This document shows positions 43,181-52,284 of a stretch of DNA of 64,000 nucleotides, piece after piece. Position numbers and translations under genes: made by a program. Numbering within the stretch: the stretch's first letter is position 1; each line of letters begins with the position of its first letter. The notes beneath the pieces are model-generated. The model ran no database searches and was not told the origin of the DNA. It saw only the letters and a list, made by a program, of their open reading frames with translations. Source of the DNA: Candidatus Accumulibacter proximus (lineage in GTDB: Bacteria > Pseudomonadota > Gammaproteobacteria > Burkholderiales > Rhodocyclaceae); assembly GCA_016709675.1 (NCBI GenBank), contig JADJMH010000002.1, positions 292,098 through 356,097 on the forward strand. Direction: 5' to 3'.

Positions 43181-44746
43181 TCACTCCCACTCGATCGTCG
43201 CCGGCGGTTTGCCCGAGATGTCGTAAACGACCCGGTTGATGCCCCGCACCTCGTTGATGATCCGGTTTGACACCTTGCCGAGCAGGTGGTGCGGCAACTC
43301 GGCCCACTGGGCGGTCATGAAGTCCTGCGTTTCGACGGCACGCAAGGCGACGACGTATTCGTAGGTCCGGCCATCGCCCATGACGCCGACCGACTTGACC
43401 GGCAGGAAGACGGCGAAGGCCTGGCTGGTCTTTTCGTACCAGCCGGCCGCACGCAGCTCGTCGATGAAGATGGCGTCGGCCCGGCGCAACAGCTCGGCGA
43501 ACTCGGGCTTCACCTCGCCGAGGATCCGGACGCCCAGGCCGGGGCCGGGGAAGGGGTGGCGGTAGACCATGTCATGCGGCAGGCCGAGAGCGATGCCGAG
43601 TTCGCGCACTTCATCCTTGAACAGTTCGCGCAGCGGCTCGAGCAGCTTGAGATTGAGCTGCTCGGGCAGGCCGCCGACGTTGTGGTGACTCTTGATGGTA
43701 TGCGCCTTCTTGGTTTTCGCGCCGGCGGATTCAATCACGTCAGGGTAGATCGTGCCCTGCGCCAGCCACCTGGCGTTGCCGAGTCTGGCCGCCTCGGCCT
43801 GGAAAACCTCGACGAACTCGCGGCCGATGATCTTGCGCTTCTGCTCGGGATCGACGATCCCCTCGAGGTGGCCCATGAACTGCGCAGTGGCATCGACGTG
43901 CACCACCTTGACGCCGAGATTGCGGGCAAACGTGTGCATGACCTGTTCGGCCTCGTTCAGGCGCAGCAAGCCGTTATCGACGAAGACGCAGGTCAGCTGT
44001 TCGCCGATCGCACGGTGGATCAGCGCCGCTGCGACGGAAGAGTCGACGCCGCCCGAGAGACCGAGAATGACCTCCTCGCTGCCCACCCGGGAACGAATCC
44101 TGTCGACTGCCTCGGTGACGTAATCGGGCATGTTCCAGTCGCGTCCGCAGCCGCAGATGTCGCGCACGAAGCGGCCGATGATTTCCTTTCCCTTGAGGGT
44201 GTGGGTGACCTCCGGATGAAACTGCACGGCGTAGAATCCGCGGCTCTCATCGGCCATTGCCGCAATCGGGGTCGATGCGTTGCTGCCGATGACGCTGAAC
44301 CCCGGTGGCAAGCCGGTGACCTTGTCGCCATGGCTCATCCAGACGTCGAGCAGCCCATGACCCTGACCATTGCGGCGGTCCTCGATGCCCTTGAACAAGG
44401 CAGAGTGGCCGTGGGCGCGCATTTCCGCATAGCCGAACTCTCGCCTGGCCGAGCTTTCGACCTTGCCTCCCAACTGCGCGGCCATGGTCTGCATGCCGTA
44501 GCAGATACCGAGGACGGGCACGCCGAGTTCGAACACCACCTTCGGTGCCTTGAAGTCCTCGACCTCGTAGACCGAATTCGGACCGCCCGAGAGGATGATG
44601 CCCTGCGGCTTGAAGTCGCGGATGAACTGCTCGGCGACGTCATAGGGATGCAGTTCGCAGTACACCTGTTGCTCGCGCACGCGGCGAGCGATCAGTTGCG
44701 CGACCTGCGAGCCAAAGTCGAGAATCAGGATCTTTTGATGGGACAT
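43181..44746 (-). CDS. guaA: GMP synthase (glutamine-hydrolysing)
   Basis: 521 residues. The class I amidotransferase domain has ILSGGPNSVYE, the nucleophile in GICYGMQ and 'QFHPEVTHT'. The ATP-pyrophosphatase domain has GLSGGVDSSVAA. The C-terminal dimerisation domain ends NRVVYDISGKPPATIEWE, the standard terminus. It makes GMP from XMP, ATP and glutamine in the cytoplasm. It follows guaB after 58 bases, the usual order. Its 3' end is a known target for genomic islands. Confidence 0.97.
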   Translation of the reverse strand: MSHQKILILDFGSQVAQLIARRVREQQVYCELHPYDVAEQFIRDFKPQGIILSGGPNSVYEVEDFKAPKVVFELGVPVLGICYGMQTMAAQLGGKVESSARREFGYAEMRAHGHSALFKGIEDRRNGQGHGLLDVWMSHGDKVTGLPPGFSVIGSNASTPIAAMADESRGFYAVQFHPEVTHTLKGKEIIGRFVRDICGCGRDWNMPDYVTEAVDRIRSRVGSEEVILGLSGGVDSSVAAALIHRAIGEQLTCVFVDNGLLRLNEAEQVMHTFARNLGVKVVHVDATAQFMGHLEGIVDPEQKRKIIGREFVEVFQAEAARLGNARWLAQGTIYPDVIESAGAKTKKAHTIKSHHNVGGLPEQLNLKLLEPLRELFKDEVRELGIALGLPHDMVYRHPFPGPGLGVRILGEVKPEFAELLRRADAIFIDELRAAGWYEKTSQAFAVFLPVKSVGVMGDGRTYEYVVALRAVETQDFMTAQWAELPHHLLGKVSNRIINEVRGINRVVYDISGKPPATIEWE

Positions 44747-44804
44747 CGTGTGGCCTCAAATGACACGGGCGGCCTGCCGCCGCCCGCTGATCGTCGATTG
44801 CTGC

Positions 44805-46262
44805 TCAATCGACGTGATAGTTGGGAGCTTCCTTGGTGATCTGGACGTCATGGACATGCGATTCCCGAACGCCTGCCGAGGTAATCTCGACGAAGCTGGC
44901 CTTGTCATGCATTTCTGCGATCGACTGGCAGCCAAGGTAGCCCATCGACGAACGCAGGCCGCCCATCAGCTGATGAATGACGGCCAGCACCGAGCCCTTG
45001 TAGGGAACGCGACCTTCGATGCCTTCCGGAACCAGCTTGTCGAGGTTGGCGGTATCCTGGAAATAGCGGTCCGCCGCACCCGCCGCCATCGCGCCGATCG
45101 AGCCCATGCCGCGGTAGGACTTGTAGGAACGACCCTGAAACAGCTCGACCTCGCCAGGTGCTTCCTCGGTACCGGCAAAAAGGCCACCGAGCATGACCGC
45201 GTCACCACCTGCGGCGATCGCCTTGGCGATGTCGCCCGAGTAGCGGATGCCACCGTCGGCGATCATCGGCACGCCGCTGTCCTTGAGGGCTTCAAAAACC
45301 ATCTGGATGGCGGTGATCTGGGGTACGCCAACGCCGGCGACGATGCGCGTGGTACAGATCGAGCCCGGGCCGATGCCGACCTTGACGCCGTCAGTGCCAT
45401 GGTCGATCATCGCCCGTGCTGCATCAGCCGTGGCAATGTTGCCACCGATCACTTCAACCTGCGGAAAGCTGCGCTTGACCCAACGGACGCGGTCGAGGAC
45501 GCCCTGCGAGTGGCCGTGTGCCGTGTCGACCACCAGCAGGTCGACGCCTGCCTCGGCGAGCAGTTCGGCGCGCTCCTCGGTGCCGGGGCCAACCCCCAGG
45601 GCTGCGCCGACGCGCAGGCGACCAGCGGCATCCTTGCTCGCATCAGGGTGTTCGGTGGTCTTGATGATGTCCTTGACGGTAATCAGGCCGCGCAGTTCGA
45701 AAGCGTCGTTGACCACCAGCACGCGCTCCAGGCGGTGTTTGTGGATCAGAGCCTTGCCTTCCTCGACGGTTGCTCCCTCATGCACCGTCACCAGACGGTC
45801 GCGCGGGGTCATGATGTTCCGCACCGGTTGATCGAGCATGGTCTCGAAGCGCAGGTCGCGGTTGGTGACGATGCCGACGACGAGTCGACCATCGAGCACC
45901 GGCACACCCGAGATCCTGTGCAGGCGGGTCAGGGCCAGCACGTCGCGCACGGACATGTCTGGCGGAACGGTGATCGGATCCTTCAGAATGCCTGATTCAA
46001 AACGTTTGACCTTGGCCACCTCAGCCGCCTGCGTCTTCGGGCTGAGGTTCTTGTGTACGATCCCGATACCCCCCTCCTGCGCCAGGGCGATCGCCAGACG
46101 ACTCTCGGTGACGGTATCCATGGCCGCGGAAACCAATGGCAGATTGAGGTGGATGTTTCGTGTCAGGCGCGTCTTGAGCGTGACGTCGCGCGGCATGATC
46201 GTCGAGTGGGCGGGGAGGAGGAGGACGTCGTCGAACGTCAGAGCCCGTTGGATTAAACGCAT
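44805..46262 (-). CDS. guaB: IMP dehydrogenase
   Basis: 485 residues. The TIM barrel is split by two CBS domains (about 95–200). The catalytic loop GPGSICTTRIVAGVG carries the active Cys. GGIRYSGDIAKAIAAGGDAVMLGG (phosphate binding) and the flap 'YRGMGSIGAM' are present. It converts IMP to XMP with NAD+, the first step to GMP, and forms an operon with guaA. A good -10 box lies 29 bases upstream of ATG 46262. Confidence 0.97.
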   Translation of the reverse strand: MRLIQRALTFDDVLLLPAHSTIMPRDVTLKTRLTRNIHLNLPLVSAAMDTVTESRLAIALAQEGGIGIVHKNLSPKTQAAEVAKVKRFESGILKDPITVPPDMSVRDVLALTRLHRISGVPVLDGRLVVGIVTNRDLRFETMLDQPVRNIMTPRDRLVTVHEGATVEEGKALIHKHRLERVLVVNDAFELRGLITVKDIIKTTEHPDASKDAAGRLRVGAALGVGPGTEERAELLAEAGVDLLVVDTAHGHSQGVLDRVRWVKRSFPQVEVIGGNIATADAARAMIDHGTDGVKVGIGPGSICTTRIVAGVGVPQITAIQMVFEALKDSGVPMIADGGIRYSGDIAKAIAAGGDAVMLGGLFAGTEEAPGEVELFQGRSYKSYRGMGSIGAMAAGAADRYFQDTANLDKLVPEGIEGRVPYKGSVLAVIHQLMGGLRSSMGYLGCQSIAEMHDKASFVEITSAGVRESHVHDVQITKEAPNYHVD

Positions 46263-46290
46263 GGCCTTTGATCCGAGGTCACAAAAACGT

Positions 46291-46296
46291 ATTATA
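46291..46296 (-). promoter_or_regulatory. guaBA -10 box
   Basis: On the minus strand this reads TATAAT, a perfect sigma-70 -10 element, about 29 bases before the guaB start. The -35 region is poor (around CAGCCC). The divergent DUF4124 gene starts 23 bases to the right. Confidence 0.5.
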
Positions 46297-46318
46297 CAGC
46301 CTGCTCCCTTAGGGCTGA

Positions 46319-46771
46319 ATGACCATGAAACGCTTCGCTCTCGCCACTGTCACCCTGTCGGCTACCATTGCGGCGCACGGCCAGATCTACCAGTGGCAGG
46401 ATGAGCGCAACAAGACCGTGATTTCCGACCGCCTGCCGACCGGTCAGGTTCGGCAGCAACGCACGCTCGAGGCCGCAGCGCCGGCGCCGGCGTCAAGTGA
46501 AGCCGCTAAGACCCTGGCCGACCGCGATATGGAATTCCGCAAGCGTCAGAAGGAGTCAAGGGAAGCGGCCGAAAAGGGCGACGCCGATCGGCGTGCCAGC
46601 GCGCAAAGACAGGAGGGCTGCGAAGCGGCACGCAGCGCGCTGCAGACGCTGCAGTCCGGCGACCGTGTGGCGATGCATGACAGCAAGGGCGAGCGGTACT
46701 ACCTCGACGACACGCAGCGCGAGGAGGAGATCGCCAAAGCCCGGCAAGCGGTGCAGGCAAACTGCCGGTGA
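46319..46771 (+). CDS. DUF4124-domain exported protein
   Basis: 150 residues from ATG 46319; ATG 46325 is also possible. A signal peptide (RFALATVTLSATIAAHG) is followed at once by QIYQWQDERNKTVISDRLPTGQ, the DUF4124 motif. The remainder is a charged helix and 'GDRVAMHDSKGERYYLDDTQREEEIAKARQAVQANC'. It is a periplasmic protein of unknown function, very common in this position beside guaB in betaproteobacteria. It is divergent from guaB and convergent with rnfH. Confidence 0.85.
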   Translation: MTMKRFALATVTLSATIAAHGQIYQWQDERNKTVISDRLPTGQVRQQRTLEAAAPAPASSEAAKTLADRDMEFRKRQKESREAAEKGDADRRASAQRQEGCEAARSALQTLQSGDRVAMHDSKGERYYLDDTQREEEIAKARQAVQANCR

Positions 46772-46777
46772 GCGTTG

Positions 46778-47098
46778 CTACTCAAGCTCGCTGTCGCCGG
46801 CACCTTTTTTCATCACCTTGCCTGCGGCGGCTCGCTGCTTGCGTACTTCCTTCGGATCGGCGATCAAGGGCCGGTAGATTTCCACCCGGTCATGATCGCG
46901 CAGGAGAGAGTCGGGCTTGCTGAGCTTGGCGAAAACACCAATCTTGTTTTTTGCCAGATCGATCTCCGGATGCTTCTGCAACAGTCCGGAAGCGTCGATC
47001 GCCTGCCGTACCGTGCTGCCCGGTGGCAGCTTCAGGGTGATGAGCTGCTGCTTCGCCGGCAGGGCGTAGATCACCTCGATGGTCAGCATCTCAGGCAT
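46778..47098 (-). CDS. RnfH family ubiquitin-like protein (RatB)
   Basis: 106 residues from ATG 47098, overlapping the RatA stop by 8 bases. MLTIEVIYALPAKQQLITLKLPPGSTVRQAIDASGLL and 'VGVFAKLSKPDSLLRDHDRVEIYRPLIADPKEVRKQRA' match the RnfH/RatB family with a beta-grasp fold. The family is consistently next to ratA and smpB; its function is poorly known. A longer upstream frame is a shadow of ratA. Confidence 0.9.
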   Translation of the reverse strand: MPEMLTIEVIYALPAKQQLITLKLPPGSTVRQAIDASGLLQKHPEIDLAKNKIGVFAKLSKPDSLLRDHDRVEIYRPLIADPKEVRKQRAAAGKVMKKGAGDSELE

Positions 47099-47528
47099 TC
47101 GGCCCTCCCTCGTTCGCGCGCTTGACGAAGGCGTCGACGAAGGTATTGGCAATCTGGCTGAACACCGGGCCAATCACCTTTTCGAACATCTTGCTTGAAA
47201 ACTCGTAGGAGAGCTGGAACTCGATCTTGCAGGCTTCGGCACTCAACGACTTGAAACGCCACAAGCCATCAAGCCGGCGAAACGGGCCATCAACCAGCGT
47301 CATCTTCATCCAAGAGGGCGACTCCTTGTCGTTCTCGGTCGTGAAGTGGGACTTGACGCTGCGATAGTTGATGTGCAGCGTGGCAACGGTCTTCCGGTCA
47401 TCGCGGAATTCGCAGCGTGTCTGGCTGCACCACGGCAGGAACAGCGGATAGTCCTCGACACGGTCGACCAGGTCGAACATCTGTTGCGACGAACGCTCGA
47501 TCAGCACCGATTTCCTGACCATGGCCAT
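47091..47528 (-). CDS. RatA-like START-domain protein (COQ10/ribosome association)
   Basis: About 145 residues from ATG 47528 (alternatives 47522 and 47540). MVRKSVLIERSSQQMFDLVDRVEDYPLFLPWCSQTRCEF and 'KIEFQLSYEFSSKMFEKVIGPVFSQIANTFVDAFVKRA' are diagnostic of RatA/Coq10-like polyketide cyclase-fold proteins. Proposed roles are ubiquinone binding and, in E. coli, interference with 70S assembly. Divergent from smpB, 79 bases apart. Confidence 0.92.
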   Translation of the reverse strand: MAMVRKSVLIERSSQQMFDLVDRVEDYPLFLPWCSQTRCEFRDDRKTVATLHINYRSVKSHFTTENDKESPSWMKMTLVDGPFRRLDGLWRFKSLSAEACKIEFQLSYEFSSKMFEKVIGPVFSQIANTFVDAFVKRANEGGPNA

Positions 47529-47606
47529 CCTCAGCGACACCTCGTGGATCCTGTAGAATCGCGGATTCTAGCACTCCCAAACGCTGATTACCCGAGAAAA
47601 GGCACC

Positions 47607-48053
47607 ATGAGCATTGTCGCCAACAAGAAGGCCTTTCATGATTATTTCATAGAAGAGAAGCTCGAAGCGGGTATCGCGCTGGAGGGCTGGGAGGTCAAGG
47701 CGATCCGCGCCGGTCGGGCGAGCATCAAGGAATCGTATGTCGTCATCCGCGACGGCGAGGTCTTCCTGTTCGGCATGCACATCACGCCGTTGCTGGCCGC
47801 CTCGTCGCATGTCAAGCCCGACCCGGTGCGCACCCGCAGGCTGCTGTTGCACAGCAAGCAGATCAGCAAGCTGATCGGCCAGGTTGAACGTGCGGGCTAC
47901 ACGTTGCTGCCGCTCGACCTGCACTTCCAGCGGGGTCGCATCAAGGTCGAGATCGGCCTTGCCAAGGGCAAGAAACAGCACGACAAGCGGGAAGCCGAGA
48001 AGGAACGCGACTGGGTGCGCGAGAAGGCGCGGCTGATGCGCGTCAAGGTCTAG
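47607..48053 (+). CDS. smpB: SsrA-binding protein
   Basis: 148 residues from ATG 47607, after AAAAGG. NKKAFHDYFIEEKLEAGIALEGWEVKAIRAGRASIKESYVVIRDGEVFLFGMHI is the SmpB OB-fold core. The C-terminal tail (KKQHDKREAEKERDWVREKARLMRVKV) is complete. It delivers tmRNA to stalled ribosomes for trans-translation. No tmRNA gene is seen in the window. Upstream in-frame codons lie in the ratA leader and are not used. Confidence 0.97.
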   Translation: MSIVANKKAFHDYFIEEKLEAGIALEGWEVKAIRAGRASIKESYVVIRDGEVFLFGMHITPLLAASSHVKPDPVRTRRLLLHSKQISKLIGQVERAGYTLLPLDLHFQRGRIKVEIGLAKGKKQHDKREAEKERDWVREKARLMRVKV

Positions 48054-48132
48054 CGCGACGGTGCTCGCGCCGTAGCGTGCCGCGGCCGTTTGCCCGCTCC
48101 CCGGGCGCTCGCGCCCATTCGGCCAACTTCTC

Positions 48133-48885
48133 TCAACTCAGGTGCCTGAGCGACCGCTGCTGCCTTTCCCCGGAAAGCGCCGCGTCGCTGAGGCGCTGAC
48201 GGACATAGTTGATGTGGGTTTGTGCAGCAAGCCGGGCGGCATCCGGTCTGCGGGCAACGATCGCATCGCGGATCGCCTGGTGTTGCGCCATCAGATGCCG
48301 ACCGGTATCGGGGCTGACCGCCATCTCCCGCAGGCTGCGCCGAACATGTTCATGCAGCAGGCGCAGGACGCTGGCCACCAGGTGACCGAACAGGGCGTTG
48401 TGCGCCGATTCCGCAACCGTCAGATGGAAAGCGACGTCGGCAGCGACCTGCGCGCTCCGGTCGTCGCCAAGATAGGCCGCGTCCAGGCGGACATAAGCCT
48501 GTTCGAGACGTTCCAGGTCGGCGTCGGTGGCCCGTTGGGCGGCCAGTTCGGCGGCGGACGCCTCCAGCAGGTAGCGGAACTCGAGCACGTCGTCCTGCAG
48601 AAAGGGGTGCTGATCGATCAACTGCTGCCAGGGATCAACGAAGCTCGCCTCCAGCCGGTCGGTGACGTAGGTGCCGCCGCCGTGTCGACTGACCAGCAGC
48701 TCCCGGGAGACCAGCTTCTTGATCGCTTCGCGCAGTGACGGGCGGGAAACCCCGAGTTCGATCGCCAGTTCGCGTTCCGCGGGCAGGCGGTCGCCGGGCT
48801 TCAGCGAGCCCTCGAGAATCCGCGTCTCCAGCTGATGAGCGATGGCGTCGGGGATGCGCGGCAGGTTGAGCTTGCTGTAGGTCAT
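48133..48885 (-). CDS. GntR/FadR-type regulator, LldR-like
   Basis: 250 residues. An N-terminal winged helix (IAHQLETRILEGSLKPGDRLPAERELAIELGVSRPSLREAIKKLVSRELLVSRHGGGTYV) is followed by an all-helical FCD ligand domain with metal-binding acids and His (FRYLLEASAAELAAQRA, 'DVAFHLTVAESAHN', 'QHQAIRDAI'). It is divergent from lutA-C-B, with two TGGTC(T/A/G)-ACCA palindromes between them. This is the pattern of LldR/LutR, which represses lactate genes until L-lactate binds. Confidence 0.88.
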   Translation of the reverse strand: MTYSKLNLPRIPDAIAHQLETRILEGSLKPGDRLPAERELAIELGVSRPSLREAIKKLVSRELLVSRHGGGTYVTDRLEASFVDPWQQLIDQHPFLQDDVLEFRYLLEASAAELAAQRATDADLERLEQAYVRLDAAYLGDDRSAQVAADVAFHLTVAESAHNALFGHLVASVLRLLHEHVRRSLREMAVSPDTGRHLMAQHQAIRDAIVARRPDAARLAAQTHINYVRQRLSDAALSGERQQRSLRHLS

Positions 48886-48938
48886 GTCGAGCGGCAGGGT
48901 CTTCGGTTTCGGTGAGGCTGATTATTGCAGGAATTCAG

Positions 48939-48949
48939 TGGTCTGACCA
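48939..48949. promoter_or_regulatory. LldR-like operator, distal
   Basis: TGGTCTGACCA, an 11-bp perfect palindrome apart from its centre base, in a longer AGTGGTC/GACCAGT near-dyad, matches FadR/LldR-family operators. It lies 54 bases from the regulator start and 114 bases from the second site. Confidence 0.6.
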
Positions 48950-49013
48950 GTTCTGCTCATGGGCGGTCCGCAGGCGATCGACTGCCCTTGAGTCCGGCGA
49001 TCGATCCCGCCAA

Positions 49014-49042
49014 TTGACAAAGTGGACACTCCCGACTAGTGT
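49014..49042 (+). promoter_or_regulatory. lutACB promoter
   Basis: TTGACA at 49014–49019 is a perfect -35, with 17 bases to TAGTGT at 49037–49042 as a weak -10. Transcription would start near 49050, on the edge of the proximal operator, so a bound repressor would block it. Confidence 0.5.
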
Positions 49043-49049
49043 ACTCGGA

Positions 49050-49066
49050 AAGTGGTCTTACCACTT
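49050..49066. promoter_or_regulatory. LldR-like operator, proximal
   Basis: AAGTGGTCTTACCACTT is a 17-bp perfect dyad (7-bp arms, 3-bp centre) matching the TGGTNNNACCA core of LldR/LutR sites. It overlaps the predicted transcription start. Confidence 0.68.
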
Positions 49067-49096
49067 GTCAGCCAACTTCAACCCAAGGAGCCCGCG

Positions 49097-49879
49097 ATGG
49101 ACGAAACAGGCAGCCGCCAATACCCGGAAAAACCGGCCAGGGTCTACCTCTTCGGGACCTGCCTGATCGACATGTTCTGCCCCGAGGCCGGCATGGATGC
49201 CGTACGCCTGCTCGAGCGCGAGGGAATCGAGGTTCATTTCCCGGCTGACCAGACCTGCTGCGGGCAACCAGCGCATAGCAGTGGCTTTCCCGAGCAGACG
49301 CGCGCGGTAGCGCTCGCCCAGCTGCGTCTCTTCCCGGAGCCTTGGCCGGTGATTGTCCCCTCCGGATCCTGCGCCGGCATGATGCGGCACCACTATCCGA
49401 AGATTTTCGCCGACGATCCGAGACTGCTGGGCGAGGCGCGAGCACTCGCCGACCGTATTTTCGAACTCTCCGAGTTCCTGCTCAATGTTGCCAGGATCAG
49501 GCTTGCCGATCAGGGGGCGCCGGTGCGGGTCGCGCTGCACACCTCGTGTGCTGCCCGTCGCGAGATGGGCACGCATGTTCACGCTCGCGCCCTGCTGGGC
49601 CAGTTGCCGGCGGTTGAGGTCGCCATGCACGGACACGAATCCGAATGCTGTGGCTTCGGTGGCACTTTTTCGCTCAAGCATCCGTCGATTTCTTCGGCGA
49701 TGGCCAGCGACAAGGTCGACGCGCTCAAGGAAACAGGTGCCCAGACCTTTCTCTCGGCTGACTGCGGTTGCATGCTCAACCTCAACCACACCCTGCAGAA
49801 GCGCGGGGACGGTTGGCAGGGACAACATCTGGCGACTTTTCTCTGGCAGCGCACGGGCGGCGAAGGAGGGCGGCAATGA
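49097..49879 (+). CDS. lutA: lactate utilisation protein LutA (Fe–S CCG-domain)
   Basis: 260 residues from ATG 49097, with AAGGAG upstream. Two CCG (cysteine-rich) domains: QTCCGQPAHSSG and ESECCGFGGTFS, with CLID and LHTSCAARRE completing the Cys ligands, as in LutA/YkgE/GlcF. With LutB and LutC it forms an iron–sulfur complex that oxidises L-lactate to pyruvate. The stop overlaps lutC (ATGA). Confidence 0.93.
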   Translation: MDETGSRQYPEKPARVYLFGTCLIDMFCPEAGMDAVRLLEREGIEVHFPADQTCCGQPAHSSGFPEQTRAVALAQLRLFPEPWPVIVPSGSCAGMMRHHYPKIFADDPRLLGEARALADRIFELSEFLLNVARIRLADQGAPVRVALHTSCAARREMGTHVHARALLGQLPAVEVAMHGHESECCGFGGTFSLKHPSISSAMASDKVDALKETGAQTFLSADCGCMLNLNHTLQKRGDGWQGQHLATFLWQRTGGEGGRQ

Positions 49880-50547
49880 GCGCCCGCGACAACATCCTGC
49901 AACGCCTGCGCGCGGCGCCGCAGGGCACGCCACCGCTGCCGCCCGACGTGCGTGCTTTCCATCTCGCGTGCAAGGCCGGCGCGCCAGTCAGCACCCGCGC
50001 CGCGCGCATCGAGCTTTTCTGCGAGAAGATGGCCTTCTGGCACGGCGAGGTCGTCCGGGTGACACGCGAGACCTGGCCGCAGAAGCTCGCCCAGTTGTGC
50101 GCCGCGAAAGGTGTCCGTTCGCTGCTGCACGGTGAGTCGTACGCTGCGGCGCTGACCGGCGCCGGCATCGGTGGGCTGAAGCCTTACGACCGACCGGTCG
50201 AGGAGTGGAAGCAGGAACTGTTCGAAGACACCGATGCCAGCCTGACCTCGACGCGTGGCGGGATCGCGGAAACCGGTACGCTGATCATCTGGCCGGATGC
50301 CAACGAGCCGCGTCTGATGTCGCTGGTGCCACCGGTTCATTTTGCGCTGCTCGACGCCGGCCAGATCTACGACACGCTGTTCGCGGCGATCGTCGAGCAG
50401 GACTGGAGGGGCAACCTGCCGACCAACGCCCTGCTCGTTTCCGGTCCGTCGAAGACCGCCGATATCCAGGTGACGCTGGCCTACGGCGCGCACGGCCCGA
50501 AGGAGTTGATCGTGCTGCTGCTGGTCGATGAGGAGGAACTGCCATGA
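49876..50547 (+). CDS. lutC: lactate utilisation protein LutC
   Basis: 223 residues from ATG 49876. ARDNILQRLRAA at the start and TRGGIAETGTLIIWPDANEPRLMSLVPPVHFALL, 'LVSGPSKTADIQVTLAYGAHGPKELIVLLL' are the LUD-domain signatures of LutC/YkgG. It is the non-Fe–S subunit. Gene order here is A–C–B, not the Bacillus A–B–C. It overlaps both neighbours by 4 bases. Confidence 0.93.
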   Translation: MSARDNILQRLRAAPQGTPPLPPDVRAFHLACKAGAPVSTRAARIELFCEKMAFWHGEVVRVTRETWPQKLAQLCAAKGVRSLLHGESYAAALTGAGIGGLKPYDRPVEEWKQELFEDTDASLTSTRGGIAETGTLIIWPDANEPRLMSLVPPVHFALLDAGQIYDTLFAAIVEQDWRGNLPTNALLVSGPSKTADIQVTLAYGAHGPKELIVLLLVDEEELP

Positions 50548-51983
50548 ACGCACAGCCGCTGAACTTCGTCCCGGCCAGCGAATTCAAAGCGCGCGCGGCC
50601 GCGGCGGTGTCCGATCCGCATCTGCGCAAGAGCTTTCGAGGCGCGATGGATTTCCTGATCGGCAAGCGCGCGGCGCAGTTCCCGGACGCCGACCTGCTCG
50701 AGCGCCAGCGCGGGCTCGCCGAACACATCCGCAAGTACAGCCTGGCGCGTCTGCCCGAGCTGCTCGAACAGCTCGAGCGCAAGCTGACCGAGAACGGCGT
50801 GCAGGTGCACTGGGCCGAGAATCCCGAACAGGCGAACCGGATCATCATCGATATCGCCCGCCGCCATTCGACGCGACTGATGGTCAAGGGCAAGTCGATG
50901 GTCAGCGAAGAGATCGAGCTCAACCATGCGATGGCCGACGCCGGCATGGAAGCGCTCGAAAGCGACATGGGCGAATACATCGTCCAGCTCGACGGCGAGA
51001 AGCCCTCACACATCATCATGCCGGCGATCCACAAGACCAAGCAGCAGATTGCCCGACTGTTCGCCGAGAAGGTGCCGGGCGCCGGCTATACCGAGTCGGT
51101 TGATGAACTGATAGGCATCGGCCGCGCCGTCCTGCGCGAGAAGTTCATGACTGCCGAGGTCGGTCTTTCGGGGGTGAACTTCGCCGTCGCCGAGACTGGT
51201 ACCCTGTGCCTGGTCGAGAACGAAGGCAACGGCCGCATGTGCACCACGGTGCCCGACGTGCACATCGCGATCACCGGCATCGAAAAAGTCGTCGAGAAAC
51301 TGGAACATGTGCCGCCGTTGTTCGGGCTGCTGACGCGCTCGGCCACCGGCCAGGCGACAACCACCTATTTCAACCTGATCAGCGGTCCGCGCAAGCCGGG
51401 CGAAAAGGATGGCCCGCGCGAAATGCACCTGGTCCTGGTCGACAATGGTCGCACCCAGGCCTACCGCGACGAGCAACTGCGTTCGACCCTGCAGTGCATT
51501 CGCTGTGGCGCCTGCATGAACCATTGCCCGGTCTACACCCGTATTGGTGGCCACGCCTACGGCACCACCTACCCGGGTCCGATCGGTGAAATCATCTCGC
51601 CGCACATGCTGGGTCTGGCGGCGACGCACGTCCTGCCGACCGCGTCCAGCCTCTGCGGTGCCTGCGGTGAGGTCTGCCCCGTGCGCATCCCGATTCCCGA
51701 CCTCCTGATCCGCCTGCGCGGCGAGGCTCAGCACGATGCACGCCCCGGGCACGCGCCGATGCTCGGCCAGGGTGCGGCAAGAAGCGGTCTGGCCGACGCC
51801 ATCTGGTCGGGCTGGGCAGCGATGTACACCCGCCCGACGCTCTATCGCGCTTTTGGCTGGCTGGCGACGCGCTTGCGGGCGTTGACGCCGCCGCTGCAGT
51901 CTGGCTGGACGGTCAGCCGCACGCCATTGAAGCCGGCAAAGCGGACGCTGCACGAAGAGATGGCGGCGAGGAGAAGAGGGTGA
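50544..51983 (+). CDS. lutB: lactate utilisation iron–sulfur protein LutB
   Basis: 479 residues. The N-terminal LUD domain includes MVKGKSMVSEEIELNHA and 'GVNFAVAETGTLCLVENEGNGRM'. Two ferredoxin-type clusters follow: CIRCGACMNHCPVY (about 313–326) and CGACGEVCPVRIPIPDLL. The C-terminus matches YkgF/LutB. It is the electron-transferring subunit of the lactate oxidation complex, passing electrons towards the quinone pool. ATG overlaps the lutC stop. Confidence 0.94.
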   Translation: MNAQPLNFVPASEFKARAAAAVSDPHLRKSFRGAMDFLIGKRAAQFPDADLLERQRGLAEHIRKYSLARLPELLEQLERKLTENGVQVHWAENPEQANRIIIDIARRHSTRLMVKGKSMVSEEIELNHAMADAGMEALESDMGEYIVQLDGEKPSHIIMPAIHKTKQQIARLFAEKVPGAGYTESVDELIGIGRAVLREKFMTAEVGLSGVNFAVAETGTLCLVENEGNGRMCTTVPDVHIAITGIEKVVEKLEHVPPLFGLLTRSATGQATTTYFNLISGPRKPGEKDGPREMHLVLVDNGRTQAYRDEQLRSTLQCIRCGACMNHCPVYTRIGGHAYGTTYPGPIGEIISPHMLGLAATHVLPTASSLCGACGEVCPVRIPIPDLLIRLRGEAQHDARPGHAPMLGQGAARSGLADAIWSGWAAMYTRPTLYRAFGWLATRLRALTPPLQSGWTVSRTPLKPAKRTLHEEMAARRRG

Positions 51984-52284
51984 CGGACCCGTGGGTTGGA
52001 ACCGACTCTCGCTCCAGAGGAAGCGTGCCACCCGGGATTTGTCCAGGTCCGTGAAGCCGCCTGGCTGCATCGCAAGGCTGGCGGGCCGGTGATGAGCACC
52101 CGCACGACGGAGCACGCTCCAGGCTGAATCAACCTAGAAGCCGCAGTTGGCAGCGTGCAATCCGACTGAACCTCCGGCAATCTTCGGTTTTATTGTGGAT
52201 GATTGAGGTCACCGAAGGGGTGAGGCAAAACGCAAGCTGGAGAAGCACAGAGAAATGCTTTTGTCGCGTGCTGGCGTGCAGACG
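51984..52284. other. ~300-base gap after lut operon
   Basis: No gene is supported. It leads into a transposase pseudogene; an insertion boundary probably lies within it. Confidence 0.35.

Noticed and set aside
43286..46256. Long plus-strand frames opposite guaA and guaB
   Set aside because: Complementary to highly conserved genes; no ribosome sites or family motifs.
48095..48120. GGGCG–CTCG–CGCCC hairpin between smpB and the GntR gene as a terminator
   Set aside because: Short 5-bp stem with no T-run on either strand; too weak to call.
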